The notes under the pieces: generated by a model | What the model was told of the DNA's origin: nothing | The model's database searches: none | The model's input: only the letters and a program-made list of their open reading frames with translations | Made by a program: the position numbers and the translations under genes | Shown: piece after piece, positions 24,261 to 34,241 of the stretch | Position numbering within the stretch: the first letter of the stretch is position 1 | How the letters are laid out: each line of letters begins with the position of its first letter | Assembly: GCA_037447655.1 (NCBI GenBank) | Contig: JBBHKE010000905.1 | Location: 353,473 to 417,472 of the forward strand | DNA: 64,000 bases | Reading direction: 5' to 3' | DNA from: Zygnema cylindricum | Lineage: Eukaryota; Streptophyta; Zygnematophyceae; Zygnematales; Zygnemataceae

Positions 24261-24990
24261 TGCATAACCTATCCCTTGTTTGCAAATACAGTAAACCATC
24301 TTTTATTCTAAGGTTTTTGACATGCCTCTCAATCAATGGGTCACAATTTCCTCCCGAAATATTTTTGCAAATCACAGCAAAATGTGGATCTTTTTCATAA
24401 CCATTTCTAACAGAATCTAAAAATAATTCATCTAAAATCATAACATTTATTTCAAAACATCTACTTAAAGGATCTGCGACTACATTTGTCTTTCCAAGAA
24501 TATGTTTGACATTAAATTTGAAATATGCCAATTTCTGCATCCACCTAACTTGCATACTAGTCATTATCTGTGCATCTTTTAATCTTTGTAGATAGGAGAG
24601 TGCCTTATTATCATAATGAACTGAAAATTCTTTATGATGCAAATAACAACGCCATTTCACTAATGCATGAACAATTGCAAGTAATTCTTTCTCTTGAGTT
24701 AGATAGTTCTTTTCAGCATCATTGAATTTTTTGGACTCAAAAGCAATAGGATGAAAGTGTTTACCAACTTTTTGACTTATGACTCCACCTAGACCTTTAT
24801 CAGATGCATCTATAGTCATCAAAACTCCAAATTCCCCGAAGGATCAGCATACACCAGTGTAGGGGCAGATGTCAACTTCCCATTTTAGTTCTTCGAATGC
24901 TCTCTCTTGATCAACTCCCCACACAAACGTCTCTTTCTCCCGTAGTCAATCCGTCAAAGGTGCGGCGATCAGACTGAAGTTCGTGAAAAA
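24241..24990 (-). pseudogene. G3 RNase H (broken)
   Basis: On the minus strand, 24241-24822 encodes MTIDASDKGLGGVISQKVGK (first catalytic D kept), QEKELLAIVHALVKW and QVRWMQKLAYFKFNVKH. It is closer to the ancestral state than the G2 copy, which has Y in place of the first D. The N-terminal edge is frameshifted near 24830. Confidence 0.82.
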
Positions 24991-24999
24991 TTTCCTGTA

Positions 25000-25457
25000 A
25001 TAAGTGGCTAATCCCAAAAATGATCAAACTTCCGTGACATTAGTAGGTTTCTTCCAATTTCGGATTGCAGTGATTTTGGTTGGATCTGTTTTAACGCCTT
25101 CCCCACTAACTATGTTTCCCAAAAATAATTGTTCTCTTTTAAGAAAACTGGATTTTGACAATTTTCCATATAATTTTCTGTCCCTTAACCTTACTAACAC
25201 TTTTATTAAATGAATTACAAGATGCTCTTTATATTCACTGTAAATTAGAATATCATCTATAAACACCTGAACAAAATCATCTATGTAATCTAAAAAGGTT
25301 TGGTTGATTAGTATTTGGTAAGTAGGCAGTGCATTCGTTTAGCCGAATGACATCACTATCCATTCAAAATGACCAACTCTAGTTCTAAAAACAGTTTTAT
25401 CAACATCTATAGTTCTAATTGGCACCTGATTAAAGCCACTACGAAGATCAATCAAAC
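25000..25457 (-). pseudogene. G3 reverse transcriptase, C-terminal half
   Basis: On the minus strand: [21 protein letters not shown], a frameshift near 25340, then the catalytic MFIDDILIYSEYKEH (25266 downward) and LSKSSFLKREQLFLGNIV. The N-terminal half lies at 27609-28300 on the other side of X2. Confidence 0.85.
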
Positions 25458-25462
25458 ATGAT

Positions 25463-26059
25463 GTGGATGTCAAGGAGTATAGAAAGTCAGATCTAGAATC
25501 TATAATTGAAAAAGGGAAAGATAAATATAATGAGGATAATTTTATAGATATTTTGGAAACAGAAAACTGGTCGGAAAGGGAGACTTCAACGGATTCCGAG
25601 GAAAGGGGAGAAGTAAATCTAGAGGGGGTTTTAAAAGATAGGGGAGTAGAGGTATATTTAATGAAAGGTTTAGGGGAGGAGAAATATTTATTGGGGATAA
25701 AAATAGAAAGTGACAGCGGAAAGAATTCCATGGAAGAGAGTGAGAAAAGTTCAAAAAATGGGGTGAGTATCATGGATAAAAATAGGAGTATGGAAGACGT
25801 AGATCTTATGAGGAACTTAGAGGGGACACTAGTTTTTTGGGAAATTTTGGGGGGTAATGAATTTGACATCACTAATGGGAGGGATCGCATTTATGAAGGT
25901 GTGCCTGTAAAAGGGTTAGCATCTGGGTGTGTGTTGCATAATGGAGAAGGGGCTGGCTGTTTGAATTGCAAAAGGGAAATTGGATTTAGTGTGGATGGAA
26001 AAAAAAATGAGGTGGATAAAATCTTTTCTCGGATTTATGAAAAATGGCATGCAAAATAA
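25463..26059 (+). CDS. X2 derived pol ORF, 198 codons still open
   Basis: An acidic protein with no complete domain. Residues near 70-90 ([18 protein letters not shown]) align with the end of copia RT (MKDLGEAKYILGIQMERD in C2). Near residues 135-165, [12 protein letters not shown] and [13 protein letters not shown] match copia RNase H (DITTWSDASYGDAP, SGYVLYVGEGACC). The YVDD box is absent and the RNase H acidic residues are not in place. X has the same replaced segment at 33865-34241 (NNEDNFID, LETENWSD). The frame is open although most neighbours are riddled with stops. It could be a translated accessory product of a non-autonomous family, or chance persistence. Continuation beyond the stop (to about 26190) resembles the RNase H tail. 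Confidence 0.5.
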   Translation: MDVKEYRKSDLESIIEKGKDKYNEDNFIDILETENWSERETSTDSEERGEVNLEGVLKDRGVEVYLMKGLGEEKYLLGIKIESDSGKNSMEESEKSSKNGVSIMDKNRSMEDVDLMRNLEGTLVFWEILGGNEFDITNGRDRIYEGVPVKGLASGCVLHNGEGAGCLNCKREIGFSVDGKKNEVDKIFSRIYEKWHAK

Positions 26060-26422
26060 AATGTGTGATGTAATTATTATTTCGGTTCATCTAATACACT
26101 TCTTTAAATACGAGGGTATTCACTTAAAGTTTTACAAGGAGAAAAGAAAGAGGAAAAGGAAGAAAGAAAAAAAAGGTTTTAGTGGGAGTTGAAAAGAAGG
26201 TAGACTAGAAAATAAGGGGAGTGTTGAAATTGATGTATTTTCTAGGTCTGTATTGGAAAAATAAATAGAGTAAGGTAGCAAAGGCAGCCTGCTTCTCGCT
26301 CAAACTCTCGAGTCCCCATACTTGTTGCAGTCACTGAAGACCGGAGAGGGAGCTAGAGCCATGGCTGTCTATAATGTCCAAGGAGACAAAGAATAGGCTA
26401 ATACTTAGTTTGTACCAAAATA

Positions 26423-26505
26423 TAGGCCGCCGGAGCAAGGATTTGATCCTAGTACCTACAAGCCATTCACATACTTAGTAGCCATTAGATTTAGCCATTA
26501 TACCA
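26423..26505 (-). other. tRNA-like segment 1, antisense in X2 LTR
   Basis: Minus strand: A-box-like TATAATGGCTAAATC and B-box-like AGGATCAAATCC, then a T4 run (TATTTTGG). F1-derived. Confidence 0.6.
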
Positions 26506-26586
26506 AATCAACGTTGACACTGGGTACAATAGGTATTTAAAAGCGTTCAGGTAGAGAATTGCCAGAAAAACTGACAAATAACTAAA

Positions 26587-26668
26587 AGCTGCTTTAGACC
26601 AGATTTGAACCTAGGTCTATGGAGATTTTTGGAAGCGATACGCCTTATCCACTCAAGCATTATCGAAA
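26587..26668 (-). other. tRNA-like segment 2, antisense in X2 LTR
   Basis: Minus strand: A-box-like GAGTGGATAAGGCG and B-box AGGTTCAAATCTGG, followed by CTTTTAG. F2-derived, the second such module in one LTR. Confidence 0.65.
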
Positions 26669-27105
26669 CGATACACGTGACGGGTTTCAAATATTAATAA
26701 ACATTAACGTGACAGCTATTTAACGCCAGACTAACGAAGAGGAACAATTCGTGCATCTACGCGAATCTGAACCGTGTAAAATATGTTTTGATCGAACGGC
26801 CGGCATTGTAGCCGCCACGCGAAGTGAGCTTTTGGCGGCATTCGGAGATAGCGTCACGCGGTGCCACGTGGCGTCACACTATTTGGTACCGGAGAAGATG
26901 GGAGGAGGAACCATGGCTCCCGATTTGACAGGTGTCACCTTGTAGACCATGTTGTACAATGGCCGTACAATAAGTATATCTCCCATTGTACCTTCTTGTA
27001 CTATATAGTGTTCTTATTGGACTAGGGTTTAGTAGTAGGTAGTCGTGAGTAGGCAGACCAAGACTTAGTGATGTTTAGGTACCTCTCTCTAAGAGAGCTT
27101 GTAAC

Positions 27106-27112
27106 TATAAAG
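27106..27112 (+). promoter_or_regulatory. TATA box, X2 LTR copy 1
   Basis: TATAAAG, just downstream of a short CTCTCTAAGAGAG hairpin, as in other F2 LTRs. A second copy is at 27211-27217. Confidence 0.6.
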
Positions 27113-27210
27113 GTCATCTTTGACCAGCCGGGTTTAGTAGTAGGTAGTCGTGAGTAGGCAGACCAAGACTTAGTGATATTTAGGTACCTCTCTCTAAGAG
27201 AGCTTGTAAC

Positions 27211-27217
27211 TATAAAG
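27211..27217 (+). promoter_or_regulatory. TATA box, X2 LTR copy 2
   Basis: TATAAAG in the second unit of the 105-base duplication. Confidence 0.6.
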
Positions 27218-27608
27218 GTCATCTATGACCAGTCATAACTTAATGCTCGGGTGAGCAAATTGACTAACTCTTTTTGCTGCGGACTCAGAGGAGTCTAAGC
27301 TACACAGGGGCGTAGTTGGTCAGAGGTTTTTGCGTGCCAGGGTGGCACTTATTCAGTGGGAAAGTCAAAGTGGGGAATATCGTCCAAAACACATATTCAA
27401 GCTTTGCATTGTGTGGTGGAACTGAGCACACAGAAGGTCTTATCTTCACAGGGGTGAAGTTATATTGGGGTTTTGATTGTCAAGGGATCATTCATTTGGG
27501 TTTATATCAACTTGGAGTTGACACTATCTAGATTAGCTTCTTTTGGATTTGCGAATTCTGTGGGCAATGGAGCCCATAGAATTTCAGCCACTACGCAGAT
27601 TAATCAAA

Positions 27609-28440
27609 GAAAATAATTAAGCACCTTTGAAACGATCTATCAAATCAGAAATTAAAGGTAACGGATACTTATCCTTCACCGTAATCTTATTCAAACTACG
27701 ATAGTCGACACACATCCTCAATGTTCTGTCTTTCTTTTTGACGAAAAGAACAGGTGCTCTGTACGGTGATTTGTTGGGTTGAATATGTCCCTTCTCCAAA
27801 AGCTCCCTGGCCTGTTTCTTTAACTCCTCTTGCTCAAAGAAGTTATGTTAATAAATTCATGTGATAGGAGGATTACATCTAGGTTGAAAGTTAATAACAT
27901 GTTCCACATCTCGGGCATGTGGCCTCCCTGAGGGTAAAGCACTTGGGAAAACATCTCTAAATTCAGAAATCAAATCTTTAACAGTAGCATCAGATGTATT
28001 AATGTCAGTTACAAAATCAGATTTTTTTTTTCAAGAGTTTTATTGTGTCTGATTTAGGAATGATATCAATGTTAGTGTTTTCTCCCCCCCATTCATCAGT
28101 AACTGCCTCAGTTACTACTAACAAGAAAGCATGATTTGTTTTATCCTTTAAATGCTTTTTAAATTGTTTAGCGGAAATCAAACCTTCCACTCTCAACTTG
28201 GTTATGTTATTTATATGATTCCTATGCAACTTCTTCAAAGGTAATGCTTGCAAAACCTTCGAACCGTTTTCAGACTTCACTCTCAAGGTGTTAGTTTCCT
28301 AATTTATTTGAGGGTTATGTTCAATTAACCAAGGCTTTCCGAGTATTAGCTCCTCACTACCCATATTCATTATTTCACACACAACTTTTATTTTATGATC
28401 TTGGATATCAACTTCTATTCTGTCAGTTTGTAAATCTAAC
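27609..28440 (-). pseudogene. G3 RT N-terminal half and RT-protease linker
   Basis: On the minus strand 27617-27799 reads [15 protein letters not shown] and [22 protein letters not shown] motifs that G2 has only in shifted frames. 28017-28286 is the linker between protease and RT (LHRNHINNITKLRVEGLISA). Stops and indels lie between the pieces. Confidence 0.82.
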
Positions 28441-28800
28441 GTGGACTTATTACCATTTTCCAATAGAACATGTAAAGGTTTTTCCCTTATGATTGTAGGA
28501 ATTTATTTTCTTTAGCAAACTTATGTGAAATAACATATATGTATCACTTGAATCTACCATAACTCTCAATGGTTTTCCTTCCACTAAAGACACAAATCTG
28601 ATCAAACTGTGTCTGGTGTCATCGTTACCTAACTGTCCTAACATAGTATAGTTGTTAAGAGTTTCATCAAAAGGATTGTTCAAACTATGGAGTGTAGTTA
28701 GCATCATAATAAATTCAATTATCCTAGCCTTTCCATTTTTTACCTTGCCCTCCAAAGTTAACTCCTTAACCTGTGGATCTGATTGACTCAACTGAGGACT
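28441..28800 (-). pseudogene. G3 protease (broken)
   Basis: On the minus strand the catalytic stretch reads LRVMVDSSDTYML where G2 has VDSGATHNFI, so the DSG is changed to DSS. A frameshift follows directly. Confidence 0.8.
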
Positions 28801-30119
28801 TTCAGCTAATCCTTTCCGTTTCCCACCTCCTGGGCTTCCTGCTCAGCTAAGTATAATGCAATATCTTCTTGAAGACCTTCATTGACATCAACCGTTTTAA
28901 GTCATCCCTTATCTGTACAGTCCTTAGCGTAATGAACTGGACCTCCGCATTTAAAACAAGTGACTTTCTTTTTCGGTTTTGTGCTCTCTTCTGAAATGTT
29001 CCTCCTCTCCAGAGTTATAACAGTTAATTTTCTTCAATTGTGCACATTTAGATGTCGTGTGACCTCTTTTTTCTGACAAATTGTGCATGTGGGAATAGTA
29101 AAATTAGGTTTATGAGCATTAATGTTCGGTTTAGGACTCTTAATGTAGCCCCCTCTATTATGGAATTTATTTCCTACATAAACACTCTGTCCACCCCTTT
29201 GATTACCCTGAAGATATTCTGCCTATTAACCAGACCTGCATTCAGACCCTCTTCCTCAAATTCCTCTTCACCTCACTCTGATACTTCATTGAAATTTCCC
29301 TTGAGTGATCGAGTTTCACGATTATACCCCAACTGATCCTCTAATTCCAATGACTTATCTTGTAATTCCTTCAAATTAATAAATTTTTGATGTTTCAGTT
29401 TTGATTTCAGTATAGGATTCAGATAGTTCAAAAAATGCAACCTAGCCATTTCATCAGTCAAATCTATGACATGAATGCTAGATGGGTCAAATTCCACAAA
29501 ATAATATTTCACAGATCCAATGTGCTTACAGTTCAACTTTTTTTCTTCCATTCTGGATATATAAGTGACAGGGAAGAAACGCGTTTTGATCGCATTTTTC
29601 AAAGTTTCCCAATCAGCATTATCGAAATCAAATTATACCTCCTGTGAGTGTAATACAAAATTTGAGCATCACCAATCAGACAATTTACAGCAAAAAAAGT
29701 GTAATCATCACGATCATAGTTTCTAGATTCCAAATAATACACCATATGAAAAATCCAAGCATCTAACTCATCAATCTTCTTACCATCAAAAGATGGTGCC
29801 TCACTAAAAGACAAATTCAGATCTGTTATCTTTTAGGTTTATCATGATCATCCTCCCTAAAACTGGCAATCCTTTTACTAATCTCACCCTTTTGGTCATT
29901 AACATCATTTTTGGTCTGAATTAAGTTAATGAGCTCATCCAATTTCTCATTTGAAACATTCCTATTTTCCTTAACAACTTTTAATTCACTTTTCAATTCG
30001 GAAATTGTTTCATCCACAGCAGCAACATGATTATTAAATATTTTTACCAATTTCACACTACGTTTCTTCAAAACATTGAAGGCATTTTCCATTTCACGTT
30101 TCCATGTAGAATTTGCCAT
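28801..30119 (-). pseudogene. G3 gag with zinc knuckles (broken)
   Basis: The start is the minus-strand ATG at 30117-30119 (MANSTWKREMENAFNVLKK), matching G2. The coiled-coil part runs to about 29826 and the capsid pieces lie at 29599-29814 and 29273-29602. The knuckle region is at about 28900-29040, with CFKCGGP still visible in one frame and other Cys/His positions lost to substitutions and indels. Confidence 0.83.
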
Positions 30120-30349
30120 TATCACAAAAATGAAATCGAGTAAAAAGAAAAATAAAATATAATTCCCCAAAGAAATTTGCTGCAGGTTTGAAGTTTTATG
30201 ATTGCTCCTATCCAAGACTTCTTCTCCTTAACAAATCCTTTGAAAAATATCAAAATCTGAGAAATCAATAAAACATTGAAAGTAGGGTAGTGCAAATTCA
30301 ATTATTAAATTTCCCAAACATTGATGCAAAAAGGTAAGAATTTCCCCAC

Positions 30350-30535
30350 AAATTTTGCAACAGCAAAATTGAAAGCTCTTAAAAGTAAGGTTCAACCATA
30401 AATTTTGCAACAACAATATTGAAAAGCTCTTAAATGTAACAATTTAAGGTTTGAAAAATTTTCAACCATAAATTTTGCAACAACAATATTGAAAAGCTCT
30501 TAAAGGTAACAATTTAAGGTTTGAAAAATTTTAAG
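30350..30535. repeat. Short tandem repeat in G3 leader
   Basis: CAACCATAAATTTTGCAACAACAATATTGAAAAGCTCTTAAA-type units occur in tandem (about 30393-30440 and 30464-30515), after a first decayed unit. Each is an A/T-rich stretch of about 70 bases. The unit is quoted in part only: AAATTTTGCAACA and TTGAAAAGCTCTTAAA are the shared landmarks. Confidence 0.65.
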
Positions 30536-30958
30536 TCATTTCTAGACTCATTTGCTCTTGAAGAAGTAAAGTGCTCCACTTTTCTTCTCCAGCATTCGCA
30601 GATTTCCCATTTCCCACTACATCAGGATCTTTTGTTCTATAATCCTCACATCCTCACCCTTCATGGCTTCAAGCCCTCCCTCTACACATGAATCATTGCT
30701 AGGAGAAGGCAAGTTTGTTTGGCCTCTAGGTAATTAGAGAGAGCTTCTGCGGTAGCTACACTGCCCATCCCGCCTTAGTTGTTATGACCTGAGCACGCCC
30801 TACATCTAACCAGCGCCCGTTGGCAGTGTGATCACTCAGTTTCTCTCCAATCCCCTACCATTTTACATTGTGGTTCTACAGACACAAGTTAGAGCACCCT
30901 CATCGGTCACGGTAGTCGATATTCGAGTGAGCAAACTTCTCATAGGTTTCTAACCAAA

Positions 30959-30970
30959 GTTTTGATACCA
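30959..30970 (-). promoter_or_regulatory. G3 primer-binding site
   Basis: Minus strand TGGTATCAAAAC, two bases from the 5' LTR. It matches TGGTATCAGAGC at 10 of 12 positions. Confidence 0.8.
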
Positions 30971-30972
30971 TA

Positions 30973-31937
30973 TGTAATAGGATCTCCTACCTCTCAAAAA
31001 ATCCCATCACTTCAATCAATTTCAACCACACAATCCACACATTGGAAAATACACATCCATATTGGAAAGCACTCACATAAGGATAAACTTTAAATTAGAA
31101 GAAGCTTATGTCCACAAAACATTAGCTTTGTCTCATGCCCTTGTGGCTTAACCCTTCTTATTAAATTGTTTTCCATTACTCTCCACTCTTAATAATTCTA
31201 TCTCCTAACTACTAAATCACTACTTAGTTTGTAAGAGATTTCAATTCCAAAATGCTAATGCTCCAATTTGGTTTTAATCGCTCAAGATCAAGATCAGTCA
31301 GAATTTCCACAAAATTTACCAAAAGAAAAGATGTTTACTCTCCTCTTAGACTTCACTATTTATCCATCATCGCCATGGACTCGCCAAGCCAAAGTCAATG
31401 CTCCGTTGAACATGTTTTACTTGGGCCAATCATTGATTAGCAAGGACTCAAACTGACCAATGCAAAAACGTGCAAAATCTCTTACTTACTACGTAGCATT
31501 TCTAACCAATCAAACGCAACGTTGCACCATGTAACATTTACGTTCAAAAGTTTGCGCCAAACGAAACGCGACTTCGCACGAACCTGCGTTGCAAATTTCG
31601 CACGCGAAACTTCCTTCGAAATTCCATAAACTGAAAATGACGTTTCGTACTAAAAATTGTACAAAAAGAACCATCGTGCGTACCAAACGTTTCATTAGAA
31701 CTTTATAAAACGTGCACGCAAAATTTCGGTACTATTTTGACCCTTAACCCGTTTCAATGATACCCGCTTGTTATTTAGACCCCGCGCTGTCGCCTAAATA
31801 CACCCATCGTTTTAACTTTTGATATATAACTCCAAATCGCGTGATTATTTCGCGGACGTCTACCAAAATTAGTACTCTATAATCATAACACCTAAATATC
31901 TGTTTACGAACAAGTTCAATCCGCTATTACTATTACA
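30973..31937 (-). repeat. G3 5' LTR
   Basis: 965 bases. On the + strand it runs from TGTAATAGG to TATTACA, followed by the ATAGA target duplication. Confidence 0.93.
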
Positions 31938-31942
31938 ATAGA

Positions 31943-32714
31943 ACCTATTGTACTTTATATACCGTACGAAATAAATGATACAAACATTTATTTCGACGGT
32001 CCGTATCAAAAGCCGACATTGATCGACGGCCAGGGTACAAGCCGAGATTCTGGAATGTCCGCCTTGACGTTTTTGGGCGTCGCCACTTTGGATGACACGT
32101 GGCAATATCTTAGAGGATTGTAGGATCTCCGAAACGCGAGATGACAATTCCAAATGTGACAAATTTCACATTATGGCGATGTCGTACATTGACCGTACAA
32201 AAAGTATTCCGGCACCTCTACTTTCATGTACGATACAGTCATGTTATTGGTGCGTACCTTAGTACTAGGGGGTTTAGAGAGGGGTTTTAGGACTTAGAAT
32301 ATTTTGGTCGATAGCCGCCTCTCTCCCAGAGAGCATCTTGTATAAAAAGCTAACTTTGGCCAATCATAAATTTTAACTCAGTTGACCATTTTCAATGATT
32401 CTTTTTGATGAGACTCAAAAGAGTCCAAGCTACACAAGGGTGTAGGCGGTCAGATTGTTTGCCTACCAGGGTGGCTGCAATTTTGGGGGAAAGTCAAAGT
32501 GGGGAATGTTATCCAAAACTCATATTTTAACTTTGCATTCTGTGGTGGACCTGAACACACATAAAGTCTTATTTCACAGGGGTGAAGTTGTAATAGGGTT
32601 CTCATTGTCAACGGGTCAATCGTTTGGGTTTATATAAACTTGGAGTCGGCAATATCTAGATTAACTTATTTGGACATGCGAATTTTGTGTGGCAATGGAG
32701 CCCATAGAATTACA
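31943..32714 (+). repeat. X 5' LTR, right part
   Basis: Resumes after the ATAGA duplication. It holds CACGTGG-like boxes, the GTAC-rich block (near 32192-32245), TTATTGG (CCAAT complement), a TCTCTCCCAGAGAG hairpin, TATAAAA at 32341-32347, and the gag ATG at 32695-32697 before the LTR end at TACA (32714). Confidence 0.88.
32341..32347 (+). promoter_or_regulatory. TATA box of X 5' LTR
   Basis: TATAAAA just after the CTCTCCCAGAGAG hairpin. The position matches TATAAAT at 47630 in the solo LTR. Confidence 0.6.
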
Positions 32715-33870
32715 AGTTAGGGTCCCACCATCTAGGGTGCCTATGTTTGATGGAACAGACTTCACTTATTGAAGTTCACGATGGAGGGATTGCTTTTTGA
32801 AAAGCACTTATGGGAAATTGTTTTGGGACAAGTGAGGTGTCCGCCACCGAGTTTCAATGGAACTCACTATCGAAAATCATCTAGGGCTATCCAAAATACC
32901 AACCAGAGTAAGGATGCAACGGAAGGTGAAGAGAAAATCATTACCATGGAAGGGGGAAAAAGGGAGAACGATAAAGGGAGACCACTGGTGAGGGGAGCTA
33001 GGCTTTCGGCTACGATTCCACTTGTGGGGATTATAAGCAAACAAAAAACTGAAAAAAATGATAGGAAAATTTGGGAATATAAAAACACTAGCAAAATATC
33101 TCATACTTAGATATGTGTCTTAGTCCATAGCTATCCCTTTTTTAAATCTAAACAGGTCTTCGGAAATCTGGGAAACACTAATTCAGATTTATAAGAGTGA
33201 GACTATACAGAGGCAGCAGTTAGTAAAACAGGAAATCGAGGCCTATGTTTATAAAGGCGGTAGCATGATAGAGTTTTGCAATGATATTGCTGCGTTATTT
33301 GTTGAGCTTGCTAGAGCGAGATATATAGAATGTGAGGAGAGAAAGATCAATACACTAATCACGAAACTCCCAGATGAGTACGAAAACATCATTTACCGTA
33401 TGTAGGGAATAGAAGGCTCCTCATGGACTTGGAGCATTTCCATTGGGATAATTCTTGTGAGGGAAAGCATTTTGGAGCTTCGTTGAGGAAGTAACAGGGT
33501 GAATGTATTTACAGTTGGTGGTGACCGGCGGAAGCGTGATCAGAAGAACGGCGGTGACGAGCGGGAGCGTGATGAGAGGAAGAAAGAAAAAGGTAAACCT
33601 TGTCGGAACTTCGGTGGAAAGAGAGGGAGAGGAAAAGAAAGAGGAGCTTTAAAAAATGGGGTTTGCTTCTTTTGTAGGGAATTGGGTCATTATATGGAGG
33701 AATGCCTTTGTTTGGAAAAACTAAGAAGTTGGAATATCCACGAGGAGGAAAAAGGGAAGAGGAGAAAGAAGATGAAGAAATTTTGGAGCTTCTTCACATC
33801 GGTAGAATGGAGAAGAGAGAAAAGTACACAAAAATTCCATGAAATTAACAGTGTGCTTTTGGAGGTATAA
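32695..33870 (+). pseudogene. X gag with zinc knuckle (broken)
   Basis: The start ATGGAGCCC lies in the last 20 bases of the LTR. The frame reads through the degenerate primer site and then SRVPMFDGTDF, the usual start of copia gag. A stop follows (near 32770), and the frame resumes at 32769-33110. Further pieces at 33180-33480 (INTLITKLPDEYENII) are copia gag. A CCHC knuckle CFFCRELGHYMEEC lies at about 33666-33710. Stops and shifts occur throughout. Confidence 0.82.
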
Positions 33871-34241
33871 GGGAAGTAAAGGGAAGGGAGGTACTTGAGA
33901 GAGTTAGAAATAATGAGGATAATTTTATAGATATGTTGGAAACAGAAAACTGGTCAGATAGGAAAAGTTCAACAAATTCCGAGGAAAGGGGGGAAGTAAA
34001 ACTATAGGGGGTTTTAAAGGATAGGGGAGAAGAGAAATATTTAATGAAAGGTTTAGGGGAGGAGAAATATTAATTGGGAATAAAGTCAGAAAGTGATAGG
34101 GGAAATAATTCCATGGGAGAGAGTGAGGAAAGTTCAGAAAATGGGGTGAGTATCATGGACAAAAATATGAGTACGGAAGATGTAGGTTTTATGAGAAACT
34201 TAGTTGGGACTTTTAATTTAAAGATAAGTTTGGGGGGTAAT
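33871..34241 (+). pseudogene. X derived pol segment (first part)
   Basis: Follows gag directly where protease should begin (the QCAFGGIRE-like edge of gag is just upstream). It encodes NNEDNFIDMLETENWSD and MKGLGEEKY, then SESDRGNNSMGESEESS, closely matching the X2 ORF, with a few stops. Protease, integrase and the RT active site are absent. Interrupted at GTAAT by the solo LTR. Confidence 0.7.

Larger units (their letters stand above)
27025..27234 (+). repeat. 105-base tandem duplication including TATA box
   Basis: Two units (27025-27129 and 27130-27234), each with GGGTTTAGTAGTAGG, a CTCTCTAAGAGAG hairpin and CTATAAAG. They are almost identical. Confidence 0.92.
25458..27586 (+). mobile_element. 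X2: 5'-truncated copy of the X copia family inside G3
   Basis: Lies in the RT of G3, on the opposite strand. It holds the replaced-pol ORF, a degenerate RNase H tail, a purine tract (AAAATAAGGGGAG, just before 26222) and a complete 3' LTR. The gag and 5' LTR are missing. The junctions do not show a normal 5-base duplication. Instead 22 bases of G3 (GCCACTACG(A/C)AGAT(C/T)AATCAAA) occur on both sides (25435-25456 and 27587-27608), which suggests rearrangement after insertion. Confidence 0.75.
26222..27586 (+). repeat. X2 3' LTR, mosaic of types F1 and F2
   Basis: 1365 bases, TGTTGAAATT to ATAGAATTTCA. The outer parts are type F1. The middle (about 26560-27240: GATAGCGTCACGCGGTGCCACGTGG, quoted as landmark only in part, and the repeated TATA region) matches type F2 LTRs such as 56153-57061. 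It therefore has two tRNA-like segments and a duplicated TATA region. The last bases hold the gag start ATGGAGCCC. Confidence 0.88.
21851..31937 (-). mobile_element. G3: Ty3/gypsy element, same family as G2, carrying X2
   Basis: About 10.1 kb, of which about 2.1 kb is the nested X2. LTRs lie at 21851-22872 (3') and 30973-31937 (5'). The target duplication ATAGA is identical at 21846-21850 and 31938-31942. It interrupts the 5' LTR of X, so it is younger than X. Order on the minus strand: primer site, gag, zinc knuckle, protease, RT (split by X2), RNase H, integrase, purine tract. All frames are broken. Confidence 0.95.

Noticed and set aside
27022-27222. Open frame with a repeated peptide (MTFIVTSSLRERYLN twice)
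   Set aside because: It only reflects the 105-base tandem duplication of the LTR promoter read on the minus strand.
30350-30535. CRISPR-like array
   Set aside because: Only two or three A/T-rich units with no spacers, inside the leader of a plant gypsy element.
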